DNA from: Paenibacillus cookii
GTDB lineage: Bacteria > Bacillota > Bacilli > Paenibacillales > Paenibacillaceae
Assembly: GCF_018333375.1 (NCBI RefSeq)
Contig: NZ_BORW01000020.1
Span: 1-64,000 of the forward strand
Length of the DNA: 64,000 nucleotides
Direction: 5' to 3'
Positions 26,921-37,048 of the stretch are shown here, piece by piece. Position 1 is the first letter of the stretch, and every line of letters begins with the position of its first letter. A program made the translations under genes and the position numbers. The notes under the pieces were generated by a model. The model worked only from the letters and a program-made list of their open reading frames with translations. It was not told where the DNA came from and made no database searches.

Positions 26921-27904
26921 TCACTCGTAATTGACGCGTACCGGCTTTCCGGTACCCGCCGATTCCAGCGCGGCGCAGGTGACGGCCTGCGTCTTGTACG
27001 CGTCGGCATAATCGGAACGAATCCGGGAGCGGTCACCCGTGCGCAGCGCATGGAGGAACGCTTCCGTTTCTTTTTGGTATAGATTCGAAGGCTCCCGGTA
27101 TTCCGTCCGCTCGCCCGGCCTGATCCAGGATAAGCGCCGCGGGTTCCAATCCAGCACTCCCTGATCGGTATAAACGGCCAGTCCCACGCCGTCCGCTTCG
27201 GTTCCCGCCGGCAGCACGCACGTATTGGAAATATTGGCGACCAGGCCGCTTTTCAGCTTGAGCGTGACCGTGCCGACATCCGAGACTTCCACGCCTTCCT
27301 CCTGCTCATGTTTGACGCGGCTGCCGTACAGCGCATACACTTCCTCCACCTCGCCGGCCAAGTAACGAAGCAAATCCGCCAGATGCGTGGTTTGTTCGAT
27401 GAACTGCCCTCCGGAACCGTTCTGCTTCCTCCACCAAGAAACGCCGGGCATGCCGTCCATCCAGCGGCCGAGAACCATGCCCGCCTTCTGCTGACGCAAA
27501 AGTTCCTTCATTTTATCCATGTTGGACTGGTAGCGGAAATGATACCCGACCGAAGTGAGCAAACCGGCTTCCTCAACCCCTGCCAGGATGCTCCGCGGAA
27601 CGTCCGTATCCAGTCCGAGCGGTTTCTCCGCCAAAAACGGGATGCGGCGCAGGATCAGCTCCCGTTCGATCGCTCCGTGCGACATCGGGGGCACGCAAAC
27701 GTATGCCGCGTCCAGCCGCTCCGTTTCCAGCATTTCCGTCAGGTCCCCATATCCGGCGGCCCCGTACGGCTGCGCCGCATGCTCCGCCTTCTCCTTGCTG
27801 GTCCCCAAAAAAGCCCGAACCTTTACGCCCTCGGCTGCGGCCAGCAAATCCGCGTGTACCTTGCTGAACCAGCCTGTCCCGATGATTCCGATCTGAAGCG
27901 CCAT
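26921..27904 (-). CDS. Gfo/Idh/MocA-family oxidoreductase
   Basis: A 327-residue NAD(P)-dependent dehydrogenase. The N-terminal Rossmann fold has LQIGIIGTGWFSKVHADLL, and the EKPLGLD motif with the catalytic Lys is at about residue 93. The C-terminal alpha/beta domain contains the TTHLADLLRYLAG pattern with the active-site His. Substrates in this family are sugars and inositols; the specific one is unknown. ATG 27904 follows AAGGTGG. It converges with cidB and has no sugar-related neighbours. Confidence 0.9.
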   Translation of the reverse strand: MALQIGIIGTGWFSKVHADLLAAAEGVKVRAFLGTSKEKAEHAAQPYGAAGYGDLTEMLETERLDAAYVCVPPMSHGAIERELILRRIPFLAEKPLGLDTDVPRSILAGVEEAGLLTSVGYHFRYQSNMDKMKELLRQQKAGMVLGRWMDGMPGVSWWRKQNGSGGQFIEQTTHLADLLRYLAGEVEEVYALYGSRVKHEQEEGVEVSDVGTVTLKLKSGLVANISNTCVLPAGTEADGVGLAVYTDQGVLDWNPRRLSWIRPGERTEYREPSNLYQKETEAFLHALRTGDRSRIRSDYADAYKTQAVTCAALESAGTGKPVRVNYE

Positions 27905-27986
27905 GGCAGATCCCACCTTCTTCCGTATTTATCCCCTATCATACAGGACGTTCGGAAGGGTTGGCTACGGATTTCATCCGTTCCGC

Positions 27987-30281
27987 CTAGCTCTTCCATT
28001 CCTCCGGAAGCAGCGCCCGGTAATGCGGCTGCGTAAACCGGTCGTCGATCAGCATCAAAACCCCGGTATCCCGCTCCGAGCGGATCAGCCTGCCGCCGGC
28101 CTGCAGCACTTTGTTCATGCCGGGCAGAACGTAAGCGTAATCGTAGCCGCTTTTGCCTTCGCGGTTAAAATGGTCGCGGATCAGGTTCCGCTCCAGCCCG
28201 AGCTGGGGCAGCCCGACGCCGACGACGGCCACGCCGATCAGGCGGTCTCCCTGCAGGTCGATGCCTTCCGAGAAAATGCCTCCGAGCACGGCAAACCCGG
28301 CCAACGTATCGCGATTATCCGCCCGGAAAGCGGACAGGAAACGCTCCCGCTCCTCTTCGGCCATGCCGGGTCCCTGCACGATCGTCCCGACGTCCGGATA
28401 TTTCATGGCGAAAACTTCATACACGCTCTGCAAATATTGGTAGGAAGGGAAAAAGAGCATGTAATTGCCCCGTTTTCCGGTAACCAGCCGGTAGAGCAAA
28501 TCGGCCAGCGCTTCGCGCGTCCGCTCCCGGTCGCGGTACCTGGTGGACAGCGGGTGAATCTGCACGTCAAGCTGCTCCTTCTTGAAAGGCGTTGGGATCG
28601 AGACGGCATAATCGTCCGCATCCGCCCCCAGCATATCCCGATAATAGGAAAGCGGCGTCAACGTCGCCGAGAAAAACACCGTCGAACGATACCCTTTCTC
28701 CGCCTGCGCCAGCAAATAGGAAGGGTCCAGGCAAAACATCCGGATCGTGACGTCGCTGCGCATAATCTCCGCATAGGTCACGTACCGTTCGTCGTACAGC
28801 TTGGACGTGCGGATGAAGTTTTGGGCGGCAAAATACGTTTCCAGCAGAAGCTGCTGTTCTCCCGGGCCTGCGGCCAGTTCCCGTTCGGCCTCGCCTGCAA
28901 AGGCCTCCAGGAGACGAACCAGCTCTTCGGGAGCTTCTTCGGACACATGCGTCCGTTCGTCCCCGCAAGCCTTCCGAAATTCGATGAAGTATTTGTTCAC
29001 GGCGTCCGCGGCCTGGGCAACGGCCCGGTTGCGCTGCTTGTAATCCCGTTTCAGCTGGAGAAAGCCGGCTTTGCCGATGTCGGCCGAGAACATCTCCCGC
29101 CCCCGATCGACCAGGTTATGCGCTTCGTCCACCAGCAGCGCCGTACGTCGTTTTTGCTCTTCCATCAGCCTTTTGAACGACACGCGCGGATCAAAAACGT
29201 AATTGTAATCGCAAATGACCGCATCCGCCGCATATGCCGCATCAAGCGAAAACTCGAAGGGACAGACCCTATGCTTCCGGGCGTACCGCTCAAGCACCTC
29301 CCGCGTCATGATCGTTTCGTTGGCGAGAATGTCGAGCACCGCGCCGTTAATCCGGTCGTAATAACCGTCCGCATACGGACAGGCTTCCTTCGTGCATACG
29401 GTCTCCTCTTGAAAGCAGACCTTCTCCTTGGCGGTGATCGTGACGGACTGCAGGCGCAGCCCCTTCTCCTGCATCAGGCCTAACGCCTGCTCCGCGGCGG
29501 TCCGGGTAATGGTTCTTGCCGTCAGGTAAAAAATTTGCCCGAGCAGCCCTTCGCCGATCGCTTTGACGGACGGAAACAGGGTGGACATCGTTTTGCCGAT
29601 CCCGGTCGGCGCTTTGGCCAGCAGCTTTTTCTTTTCCATGATCGCCCCGTACACCGACCCGGCCAGCTTTCTCTGCCCTTCGCGGTATGCGGGAAAGGGA
29701 AACGGCAGCGCCCGGATGCTCTCATCCCTGAGACGTACATTTTCGAGCCGCAGGGCGGCGTAGGGGGCGTACCGCCTGACGACGTCCGTCACGAAATCCG
29801 TCAGCTCGCCGAAGGTGCGGGTGCGTTTGAACCGCCTTTCCTCCCCCGTTTTGGCGTCTACGTAAGTGAGCTGAACGCCTACGCGCTCCAACCCCTGATC
29901 CTTTGCTACAATATAAGCGTATACCTCCGCCTGGGCCCAATGGACGGCTCGCCCGTCCTCAAGCATGTCCAGTCCGGCCGAGGTCGATTTGATTTCGTCG
30001 ACGGTCAGCCCTTCGTCCGTGACGATCAAACCGTCGCATCTTCCTTCGATTTGATATATAATGCCGTCAAACGGGATTTCCGTTTTAAGATATACTTCTT
30101 TATGATCCCCTTCCCGGTACGCCCGCTGCACCTGCTGATGAATCCGGGTGCCCTCATGCATCGCGGCCGGGGTCCGGAAACCGGAATCGATGCTCCCGCT
30201 GCTGAATACATATTCCACGAGCGGCCTAACCGAAATATGTACGATGTTGCTTTTCGTTTCTTCGCCAGTCAATGGGATCAC
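27987..30281 (-). CDS. RecB/Cas4-like nuclease fused to XPD/DinG-type helicase
   Basis: A 764-residue fusion protein. The N-terminal 190 residues carry PD-(D/E)xK nuclease motifs: H48 in GTRIHQQ, D83 in GRCDG, D95-E96-I97-K98 in TVDEIKST, and the RecB-type QAEVYAY motif. Residues from about 200 form a superfamily-2 XPD/DinG-type helicase: Walker A KAPTGIGKT (about 223-231), DEAH box VDEAHN, SATLTPLS, and the C-terminal GIFSEGIDL and QAGGRLIRSERD motifs. Four cysteines (289, 296, 301, 340) sit where this family carries a [4Fe-4S] cluster. Probably a 5'-3' DNA repair helicase. GTG start; TTG nine bases further in is possible. Confidence 0.88.
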   Translation of the reverse strand: MIPLTGEETKSNIVHISVRPLVEYVFSSGSIDSGFRTPAAMHEGTRIHQQVQRAYREGDHKEVYLKTEIPFDGIIYQIEGRCDGLIVTDEGLTVDEIKSTSAGLDMLEDGRAVHWAQAEVYAYIVAKDQGLERVGVQLTYVDAKTGEERRFKRTRTFGELTDFVTDVVRRYAPYAALRLENVRLRDESIRALPFPFPAYREGQRKLAGSVYGAIMEKKKLLAKAPTGIGKTMSTLFPSVKAIGEGLLGQIFYLTARTITRTAAEQALGLMQEKGLRLQSVTITAKEKVCFQEETVCTKEACPYADGYYDRINGAVLDILANETIMTREVLERYARKHRVCPFEFSLDAAYAADAVICDYNYVFDPRVSFKRLMEEQKRRTALLVDEAHNLVDRGREMFSADIGKAGFLQLKRDYKQRNRAVAQAADAVNKYFIEFRKACGDERTHVSEEAPEELVRLLEAFAGEAERELAAGPGEQQLLLETYFAAQNFIRTSKLYDERYVTYAEIMRSDVTIRMFCLDPSYLLAQAEKGYRSTVFFSATLTPLSYYRDMLGADADDYAVSIPTPFKKEQLDVQIHPLSTRYRDRERTREALADLLYRLVTGKRGNYMLFFPSYQYLQSVYEVFAMKYPDVGTIVQGPGMAEEERERFLSAFRADNRDTLAGFAVLGGIFSEGIDLQGDRLIGVAVVGVGLPQLGLERNLIRDHFNREGKSGYDYAYVLPGMNKVLQAGGRLIRSERDTGVLMLIDDRFTQPHYRALLPEEWKS

Positions 30282-30429
30282 CCGTTCCCCTGTTGTTTTT
30301 CAATATCATACCACATCGTTCTTCCCGCAGCCTACCTCTCCTTCCCAGAAAAAGGGTGTTCCTTCCAAAAAGTTGTCCAAAATGTTTCCGGAAGCCAAAA
30401 AAATATTGCCTGTTTAAAGTATTAAAGGG

Positions 30430-30459
30430 TTGAAGATTTCCGGCACTCTCGTGTATAAT
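30430..30459 (+). promoter_or_regulatory. Sigma-A promoter of gdhA
   Basis: TTGAAG, 18 bases, then a consensus TATAAT (30454-30459). The expected transcript would start near 30466, giving a leader of about 100 nucleotides. Confidence 0.65.
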
Positions 30460-30474
30460 TCTTGTTTAAATACA

Positions 30475-30547
30475 GATTCATGCTTACAGAATGCGTAAGC
30501 CTTAAGTTAGATTTTCTTAATGCTTCAGCATTCTGTAATTTTGAATC
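30475..30547 (+). ncRNA. Structured leader element of gdhA
   Basis: A long-range stem can form between 30475-30494 and 30528-30547: GATTCA/TGAATC plus TTACAGAATGC/GCATTCTGTAA, 17 of 20 positions paired around a symmetric 3x3 internal loop. An inner stem TTAAG/CTTAA (30502-30520) caps it. Two local hairpins, GCTTAC/GTAAGC (30482-30500) and AATGC/GCATT (30519-30532), would compete with the long stem. No T-run follows, so it is not a simple terminator. It could be a regulatory leader, an mRNA stabiliser or a DNA operator. I recognise no known riboswitch. Confidence 0.55.
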
Positions 30548-30556
30548 CAGGGATAA

Positions 30557-31948
<1,392 letters not shown>

Positions 31949-31972
31949 TCCGGTCTCATTCATTTTTTACAA

Positions 31973-32046
31973 GCATCCGGTTTCCCGGAAGAAATTTGCC
32001 CCTTGCGGCAAACCTATTTTCTTCCGGAAGGCCGGATGTTTTTTGT
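31973..32046 (+). terminator. Large terminator of gdhA
   Basis: CATCCGG and CCGGAAGAAA on the left pair with TTTCTTCCGG and CCGGATG on the right, followed by TTTTTTG. The loop contains TTTGCC...GGCAAA, a further inner stem. The rest of the region to 32261 holds the ltaS promoter. Confidence 0.85.
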
Positions 32047-32105
32047 TGTTGGCCGCGAAACGGCTTTTTACCCCGAATTTGCCTTGAAATGTTTTGTCCC
32101 CGGTT

Positions 32106-32134
32106 TTGACTTCTGATCTGGCGAGGGGCATAAT
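32106..32134 (+). promoter_or_regulatory. Candidate promoter of the LTA synthase gene
   Basis: TTGACT, 17 bases, then CATAAT, about 130 bases upstream of the GTG start. Good sigma-A match. Confidence 0.5.
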
Positions 32135-32261
32135 ATTTTTATTACGATCCGGAATTTTGCAAGTTTTTTTGACTCACGAAGCTCCGAAAATCCGCATCCA
32201 TCACCTGCTTCGCTGCCCGCTGGGCGGCTAGTTGTTTTTCTCAACGGAGGGAAGTCGTATC

Positions 32262-34112
32262 GTGTCACGTGAATCCATTGCCCAAATTTTAAAAAAGCCG
32301 TTTGCGATCTTTACGATCATTCTGCTGTTGAAGGGGTACCTTGCCTGGGCCGTAACGTTTGGAGATTGGCTGCCCTGGAGGGTGCTGATCACGGAAATCC
32401 CTTTCATATGGCTGCTGTTTTGCCTGATCGAATGGTGCGCCTCCAAGCGCAAGCTCATGGCCTATACGATCGTAAACATCATACTCACCGGCGTTTTTTT
32501 CGCAGTCATCATGTATTTCAAGTACTACGGCGTCATCGTCAACTACCATGCCTTGGCGCAGGTCAACCAGGTAACCGAGGTCAAAAGCAGCGTGTTCTCG
32601 CTGATGGACCCGTATTATCTGCTTGTGTTTGCCGATATTATCGTGCTGCTCGTGCTTTTGCTGAAAAGCCGCAAGGTCAAGGAATGGAGAATCAGCATCA
32701 AGCGCAAGCCGAAAAAAAGCGTCGTATCCGTTGTCTTCATCTTGTGCCTGGTCGTCTGCCTGTTTAACATTTTGCCGAACCGGGCCAGCATGAACGAAAT
32801 CAAAAAAGCCCAGCAAATGGGCATTCTCAACTATGAGGCTTATACGATTTTTTCGCAGAAGAAAGAGCCGCTCATTCCGCTGGAAAACATCCATCAGGCC
32901 GACATCGACAAACTGAAGGGCATTACCGTGCCCGACCATCCCAAATATTTCGGGAATGCCAAGGGGAAAAACCTGATCATCATTCAGCTGGAATCGTTCC
33001 AGAATTTCCTGATCGGCCTGAAAATCGACGGCAAAGAAATTACGCCGAACATGAACAAGCTTGCCAAGGAGCAGCTCTACTTCTCGAACTTTAACCAGCA
33101 AGTCGGACAAGGAAATACGTCGGATGCGGAATTCGTGGTCAACACCTCCTTCTACATTCCGCCGGACGGAGCCGCCACCCAACGTTACGTGGACAAAAAG
33201 CTGCCAAGCCTGCCGCGTCTGTTGGAGCAAAACGGCTACAATACGCTTACGCTGCACACCAACAAGGTGCATTTCTGGAACCGGGAGGAGCTGTATTCCT
33301 CGCTTGGCTTCCAGCATTATTACGACCAGTCTTATTTCGGGGAAGACGATCTGGTATTCTTCGGCGCTTCCGACGAGGTGCTGTACGCGAAGACGGCCAA
33401 GAAGCTGCAGGAGCTCGACCGGGAGGACAAACCTTTTTACGCCCAAATCATCTCGATGTCGGCGCATCACCCGTTTACGATTCCGGCCCGAAAATACAAA
33501 ATGGAGCTGCCTGAACGTTACCAAGGCACTTTTGTCGGAGACTATATCCGGGCGCAAAATTATGCCGATTACGCTTTGGGGCTTTTCATCGAGGATTTGA
33601 AGCAAAAAGGGCTCTGGGACGACAGCCTGATCGTCATATACGGAGACCATATGGGACTGCCGATTTATTCCCTGGACCATGACGATAAAGAGCTCATGAA
33701 AGAAATTTACGGGCATGAATATTCGTACACCGACATGCTGAACATTCCGCTGATCATTGCCGGCAGCGGCGTTCCGCACGAGCAAATCCGCGAGGAGGTC
33801 GGCGGGCAAACCGACATTATGCCGACGGTGGCCAACCTGCTTGGCGTTTCCTTGAAGGATCACGTCCATTTCGGGCAGGACCTGCTGAACCAGACCTATA
33901 ATTTGCTCCCGCAGCGGTATTACCTGCCTTCCGGATCGTTCTTGAACGACAACGCGATGTTCATGTCCGGCAGCGGATATGAGGATGGCACGCAATACCC
34001 GCTGAGCGGAAACGATTCGATCGGCAAAGGAACGACCAAAGATGAATTCAATCGCGCGCTCAAGCTGCTGAGGCTGTCCGACAGCTACGTGAACCAGCAG
34101 CCGCTGAAGTAA
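32262..34112 (+). CDS. Lipoteichoic acid synthase family protein
   Basis: A 616-residue polyglycerolphosphate/LTA synthase-type enzyme. Five N-terminal membrane helices (to about residue 180) anchor an extracellular sulfatase-fold domain. The catalytic Thr is in QVGQGNTSDAEF, with metal ligands in IIQLESFQNF, the HTNKVHFWNRE segment, and YGDHMG. It transfers glycerol-phosphate from phosphatidylglycerol to the polymer or its primer. Start: GTG at 32262, ten bases after GGAGGG; the frame's earlier ATG lacks a ribosome site. The length matches LtaS/YfnI/YqgS. Which paralogue it is cannot be told. Confidence 0.92.
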   Translation: MSRESIAQILKKPFAIFTIILLLKGYLAWAVTFGDWLPWRVLITEIPFIWLLFCLIEWCASKRKLMAYTIVNIILTGVFFAVIMYFKYYGVIVNYHALAQVNQVTEVKSSVFSLMDPYYLLVFADIIVLLVLLLKSRKVKEWRISIKRKPKKSVVSVVFILCLVVCLFNILPNRASMNEIKKAQQMGILNYEAYTIFSQKKEPLIPLENIHQADIDKLKGITVPDHPKYFGNAKGKNLIIIQLESFQNFLIGLKIDGKEITPNMNKLAKEQLYFSNFNQQVGQGNTSDAEFVVNTSFYIPPDGAATQRYVDKKLPSLPRLLEQNGYNTLTLHTNKVHFWNREELYSSLGFQHYYDQSYFGEDDLVFFGASDEVLYAKTAKKLQELDREDKPFYAQIISMSAHHPFTIPARKYKMELPERYQGTFVGDYIRAQNYADYALGLFIEDLKQKGLWDDSLIVIYGDHMGLPIYSLDHDDKELMKEIYGHEYSYTDMLNIPLIIAGSGVPHEQIREEVGGQTDIMPTVANLLGVSLKDHVHFGQDLLNQTYNLLPQRYYLPSGSFLNDNAMFMSGSGYEDGTQYPLSGNDSIGKGTTKDEFNRALKLLRLSDSYVNQQPLK

Positions 34113-34128
34113 GCCCCCGCGCGGCAAA

Positions 34129-34168
34129 TAAGCCCCGCTCCTGATGTCAATCAGGGCGGGGCTTTTTC
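34129..34168. terminator. Bidirectional terminator between LTA synthase and amidohydrolase
   Basis: AAGCCCCGCTCCTGA pairs with TCAGGGCGGGGCTT around a short loop, followed by TTTTTC on the plus strand. It separates two convergent genes. Confidence 0.8.
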
Positions 34169-34180
34169 ATATCATTACGG

Positions 34181-35389
34181 CTAATACGCAAGCTGGTGCA
34201 GCAAATCGGTCAGCACCTGAACGCCGGCTTCCAAATGTTCGGGTTCCGTATATTCGAGCGGCGAATGGCTGATGCCTTTTCGGCTCGGGACAAAAGCCAT
34301 GGCCGTCCGGCAGCAGGCCGCCAAGATTTGGGCGTCATGGCCTGCGCCGCTCGGCATCCGCCGGTACGGCAAATCCCGCGATCGGCAGATCCGCTCGATG
34401 GCATCCGTAAGCTCCGCATCCATGGCAATCGGCGCGGTATTCATCCAACGTTCGGTCTCGATATCGACGTTGCGCCGACTGGCAACCTCATGCAGCAGGC
34501 CGACGAAATGGGCGCAAGCCTCTTCCAGCTTGGCCCCGTCGGGATGGCGGACGTCCATGGTGAAGAGGACTTCCCCCGGGATGACGTTAGGCGTGCCGGG
34601 AATCAGCTCCATGCGCCCGACCGTCGCCACAAGCGGCGCGCCGATCTCATCCGCGCCGTCCATGACCGCCGCCACCATCTCGCCGGCCGCCCGCATCGCA
34701 TCCCTGCGGTACGGCATCGGCGTCGTCCCCGCATGGTTCGCCTCTCCTTTCACGCGGACGGTATAACGCTGCAAACCGACGATTTGCTCGACGATGCCGA
34801 TCGTTTGCCCTTCCTGCTCCAAAATCGCTCCTTGCTCGATATGCAGCTCGATAAAGGCGCCGATATCCGTCCGCGCCCCGCGCCCCCGGCTTCCGGGCCC
34901 GAAGCCCGCCGCCTTCATCGCCTCCATGAAAGAAATCCCCTGCTGGTCCCGCGCATGCTCCACATCCTTGTAACCCGCAGCGCCGGTCAGAAACGTCGAT
35001 CCCCAATAGTTATAAGGGAACCGGCTGCCTTCCTCTTCGCAAAAAGCGACGACCTCGATCGTTTTTTTCGGCGCTCCGTATTTCTCGCGCAGGCGGGCCA
35101 GCGCCGCGATTCCGGCCACGATCCCGTACGCTCCGTCGTATTTCCCCCCGCGCTGCACGGTGTCCACGTGCGAACCGGTCAAAATGCACTCGCTGTCCGC
35201 ATCCGTGCCCTGCAGCCGTCCGAACAAATTGCCGGCATCGTCGAAAGCGGGTTCAAGCCCAAGCGATTTCATTTTTTCCGCCAATGCCTCCTGCGCTTCC
35301 TTCCAGGAACGCGTATATAAAAGACGGGTCACTCCGCCGTCCGCATCCGCCCCGTAGCGGCCCAACCACTCGATAAGCTGTTCGGTCAT
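34181..35389 (-). CDS. Allantoate/N-carbamoyl amino acid amidohydrolase (M20 family)
   Basis: A 402-residue M20-family amidohydrolase of the AllC/hydantoinase-carbamoylase group, cleaving allantoate, ureidoglycine or N-carbamoyl amino acids. Binuclear metal ligands are seen in GSHVDTV, YDGAYG, FCEEEGSRF, LHIEQGAI and SHSPLEY. The MPYRRDAM segment is typical of allantoate amidohydrolases. Starts at 35389 or 35395 both follow AGGAAG. It faces away from the purine permease-adenine deaminase operon, and the shared upstream region contains PurR boxes, supporting a purine degradation role. Confidence 0.85.
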   Translation of the reverse strand: MTEQLIEWLGRYGADADGGVTRLLYTRSWKEAQEALAEKMKSLGLEPAFDDAGNLFGRLQGTDADSECILTGSHVDTVQRGGKYDGAYGIVAGIAALARLREKYGAPKKTIEVVAFCEEEGSRFPYNYWGSTFLTGAAGYKDVEHARDQQGISFMEAMKAAGFGPGSRGRGARTDIGAFIELHIEQGAILEQEGQTIGIVEQIVGLQRYTVRVKGEANHAGTTPMPYRRDAMRAAGEMVAAVMDGADEIGAPLVATVGRMELIPGTPNVIPGEVLFTMDVRHPDGAKLEEACAHFVGLLHEVASRRNVDIETERWMNTAPIAMDAELTDAIERICRSRDLPYRRMPSGAGHDAQILAACCRTAMAFVPSRKGISHSPLEYTEPEHLEAGVQVLTDLLHQLAY

Positions 35390-35570
35390 CTGCATGTCTT
35401 CCTGCTCCAATCCTGTCTCGGTTTTCAAGCTGATGCAAAATATCCCCGCTCATACCGGATTTTCTGCATACTCTTCTTCGCTTCTATACACCATATCACT
35501 GCTGCAACAAAATTTCTATGTATACCCGCAAAGCCCTGTTTTCAGGTTTGCCCGGCTCCTTTTTTTCTGT

Positions 35571-35615
35571 AAATACGAACATTAATGACTATGATATTGC
35601 ACAAAGTTCGCTTTT
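35571..35615. promoter_or_regulatory. Paired inverted PurR boxes
   Basis: AAATACGAACATT (35571-35583) and the inverted AAAGCGAACTTT-type copy (35603-35615) each match the PurBox AWWWCCGAACWWT at all but one position. They are in inverted orientation with CGAAC cores 25 bases apart, as in Bacillus PurR operators. They lie just upstream of the permease promoter and between it and the divergent amidohydrolase. Confidence 0.75.
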
Positions 35616-35619
35616 TCCT

Positions 35620-35649
35620 TTGACGCGTTCAAAATGTACATGGTATAGT
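35620..35649 (+). promoter_or_regulatory. Sigma-A promoter of the purine permease operon
   Basis: TTGACG, 18 bases, then TATAGT, about 50 bases upstream of the permease start and immediately downstream of the PurR boxes. Confidence 0.65.
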
Positions 35650-35700
35650 TACAAGGCAGAAGACGAAAACACAACCAGACAAAGGAGTCCTCCAGCAATC

Positions 35701-37023
35701 ATGAACAGCACGAGATTATCTTGGTTAGACCGCTTTTTTAAGCTCAGCCATTATAAGACGAACGTGAAAACCGAAATTCTCGCCGGTCTCACCACGTTCG
35801 TCACGATGGCATACATCATTGTCGTCCAACCGGACTTGATGAAAGCCGCAGGCATGGATCAGGGTGCCGTCATGGTAACGGTGCTGCTGGCATCCGGCCT
35901 GTTCAGCATTATTATGGGACTTTACGCGAAAAGGCCGTTTGGCGTAGCGCCCGGCATGGGCGGAAACGTATTTTTTGCCTACAGCATCGTGGCCGCGGGC
36001 CTCGCGACATGGCAGCAGGGACTCGGGATGGTGTTCATCTCCGGCGTGGTATTCCTGCTGCTCACCTTCTTGGGGCTGCGCGAAACGATATCCCGCATCA
36101 TTCCTAAAAATATCAAGCATGCCATTGGCGCGGCCGTCGGTTTGTTCATCATCGGCACCGGCTTTGCCAATGCAGGCATCATCGTACAAAACAAAACCGG
36201 AACGCTCACGCTCGGCAGCTTGCATTCGCCGACCGTGCTGCTTTCCCTGATCGGGCTGGTCATCATCATCGGCCTGATGGCGCGCAAATTAAAGGCGGCC
36301 GTTTTCATCGGGATCATCATCACGTCCGCCATCGGGATACCGATGGGCATCACGAAGCTTCCGCATTCCTTCGGGGATTTATTTTCCCTGCCGCCGGATC
36401 CGTCTTCGATCATCTTTCAGGTCGATATTCCCGGTGCCTTGAAGCTTGCGTTTTTCCCGCTGATGTTCACCTTTTTCACCGGTGAATTTTTCTCCACCAT
36501 GGGCACCGTGCTCGGCGTAGGAGCGAAAGCGAACCTGCTCGACAAGGAAGGGAATCTTCCGGATATCAAAAAGCCGTTTATCGTCGACGGGATCGCGACG
36601 GTGGGCGGATCCTTGCTCGGACAAACGACCATCACGACTTACATTGAATCCGCAAGCGGCGTCGAAGCCGGCGGACGCACGGGCCTGACTGCCGTCACGA
36701 CGGGGGTTGTGTTCCTGCTCGCTTTGTTCGTTACGCCGCTCATCCTGCTCATTCCTAGCGCGGCTACGGCTCCGGCCCTGATCGTCATCGGCTTGTCCAT
36801 GCTCGCCACGCTGAAGAACATCGATATGGAAGAATGGGAAGAATTCCTTCCCGCTTTGCTCACCGTCATCTCTGCGGGACTTACGTTCAGCCTGGCGAAC
36901 GGTATCGTATTCGGCATTTTGTCTTACGTCGTCATCAAAGTATTCCTGGGCAAATTCCGCGATATCCATATCGGGTTATGGATTTTGTGCATTCCGCTTA
37001 TCTACTACCTCTGGCTCAAATAA
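35701..37023 (+). CDS. NCS2-family purine permease (AzgA/PbuG-like)
   Basis: A 440-residue membrane protein with 12-14 helices of the AzgA-like branch of NCS2, importing hypoxanthine, guanine or adenine. Family patterns include the N-terminal TEILAGLTTFVTMAYIIVVQP, GVAPGMGGNVFFAY and TYIESASGVEAGGRTGLTAV. ATG 35701 is chosen because CAAAGGAG precedes it; the longer frame from 35518 covers the promoter. It is 25 bases upstream of adenine deaminase in one operon, suggesting adenine uptake and conversion. Confidence 0.92.
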   Translation: MNSTRLSWLDRFFKLSHYKTNVKTEILAGLTTFVTMAYIIVVQPDLMKAAGMDQGAVMVTVLLASGLFSIIMGLYAKRPFGVAPGMGGNVFFAYSIVAAGLATWQQGLGMVFISGVVFLLLTFLGLRETISRIIPKNIKHAIGAAVGLFIIGTGFANAGIIVQNKTGTLTLGSLHSPTVLLSLIGLVIIIGLMARKLKAAVFIGIIITSAIGIPMGITKLPHSFGDLFSLPPDPSSIIFQVDIPGALKLAFFPLMFTFFTGEFFSTMGTVLGVGAKANLLDKEGNLPDIKKPFIVDGIATVGGSLLGQTTITTYIESASGVEAGGRTGLTAVTTGVVFLLALFVTPLILLIPSAATAPALIVIGLSMLATLKNIDMEEWEEFLPALLTVISAGLTFSLANGIVFGILSYVVIKVFLGKFRDIHIGLWILCIPLIYYLWLK

Positions 37024-37048
37024 TCTGGGATAAGGAGATCGATTCAGC

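Noticed and set aside
32289-34127. 612-residue minus-strand frame opposite the LTA synthase gene
   Set aside because: The plus-strand protein has membrane helices and the LtaS active site; the antisense frame is His/Val/Leu-rich shadow.
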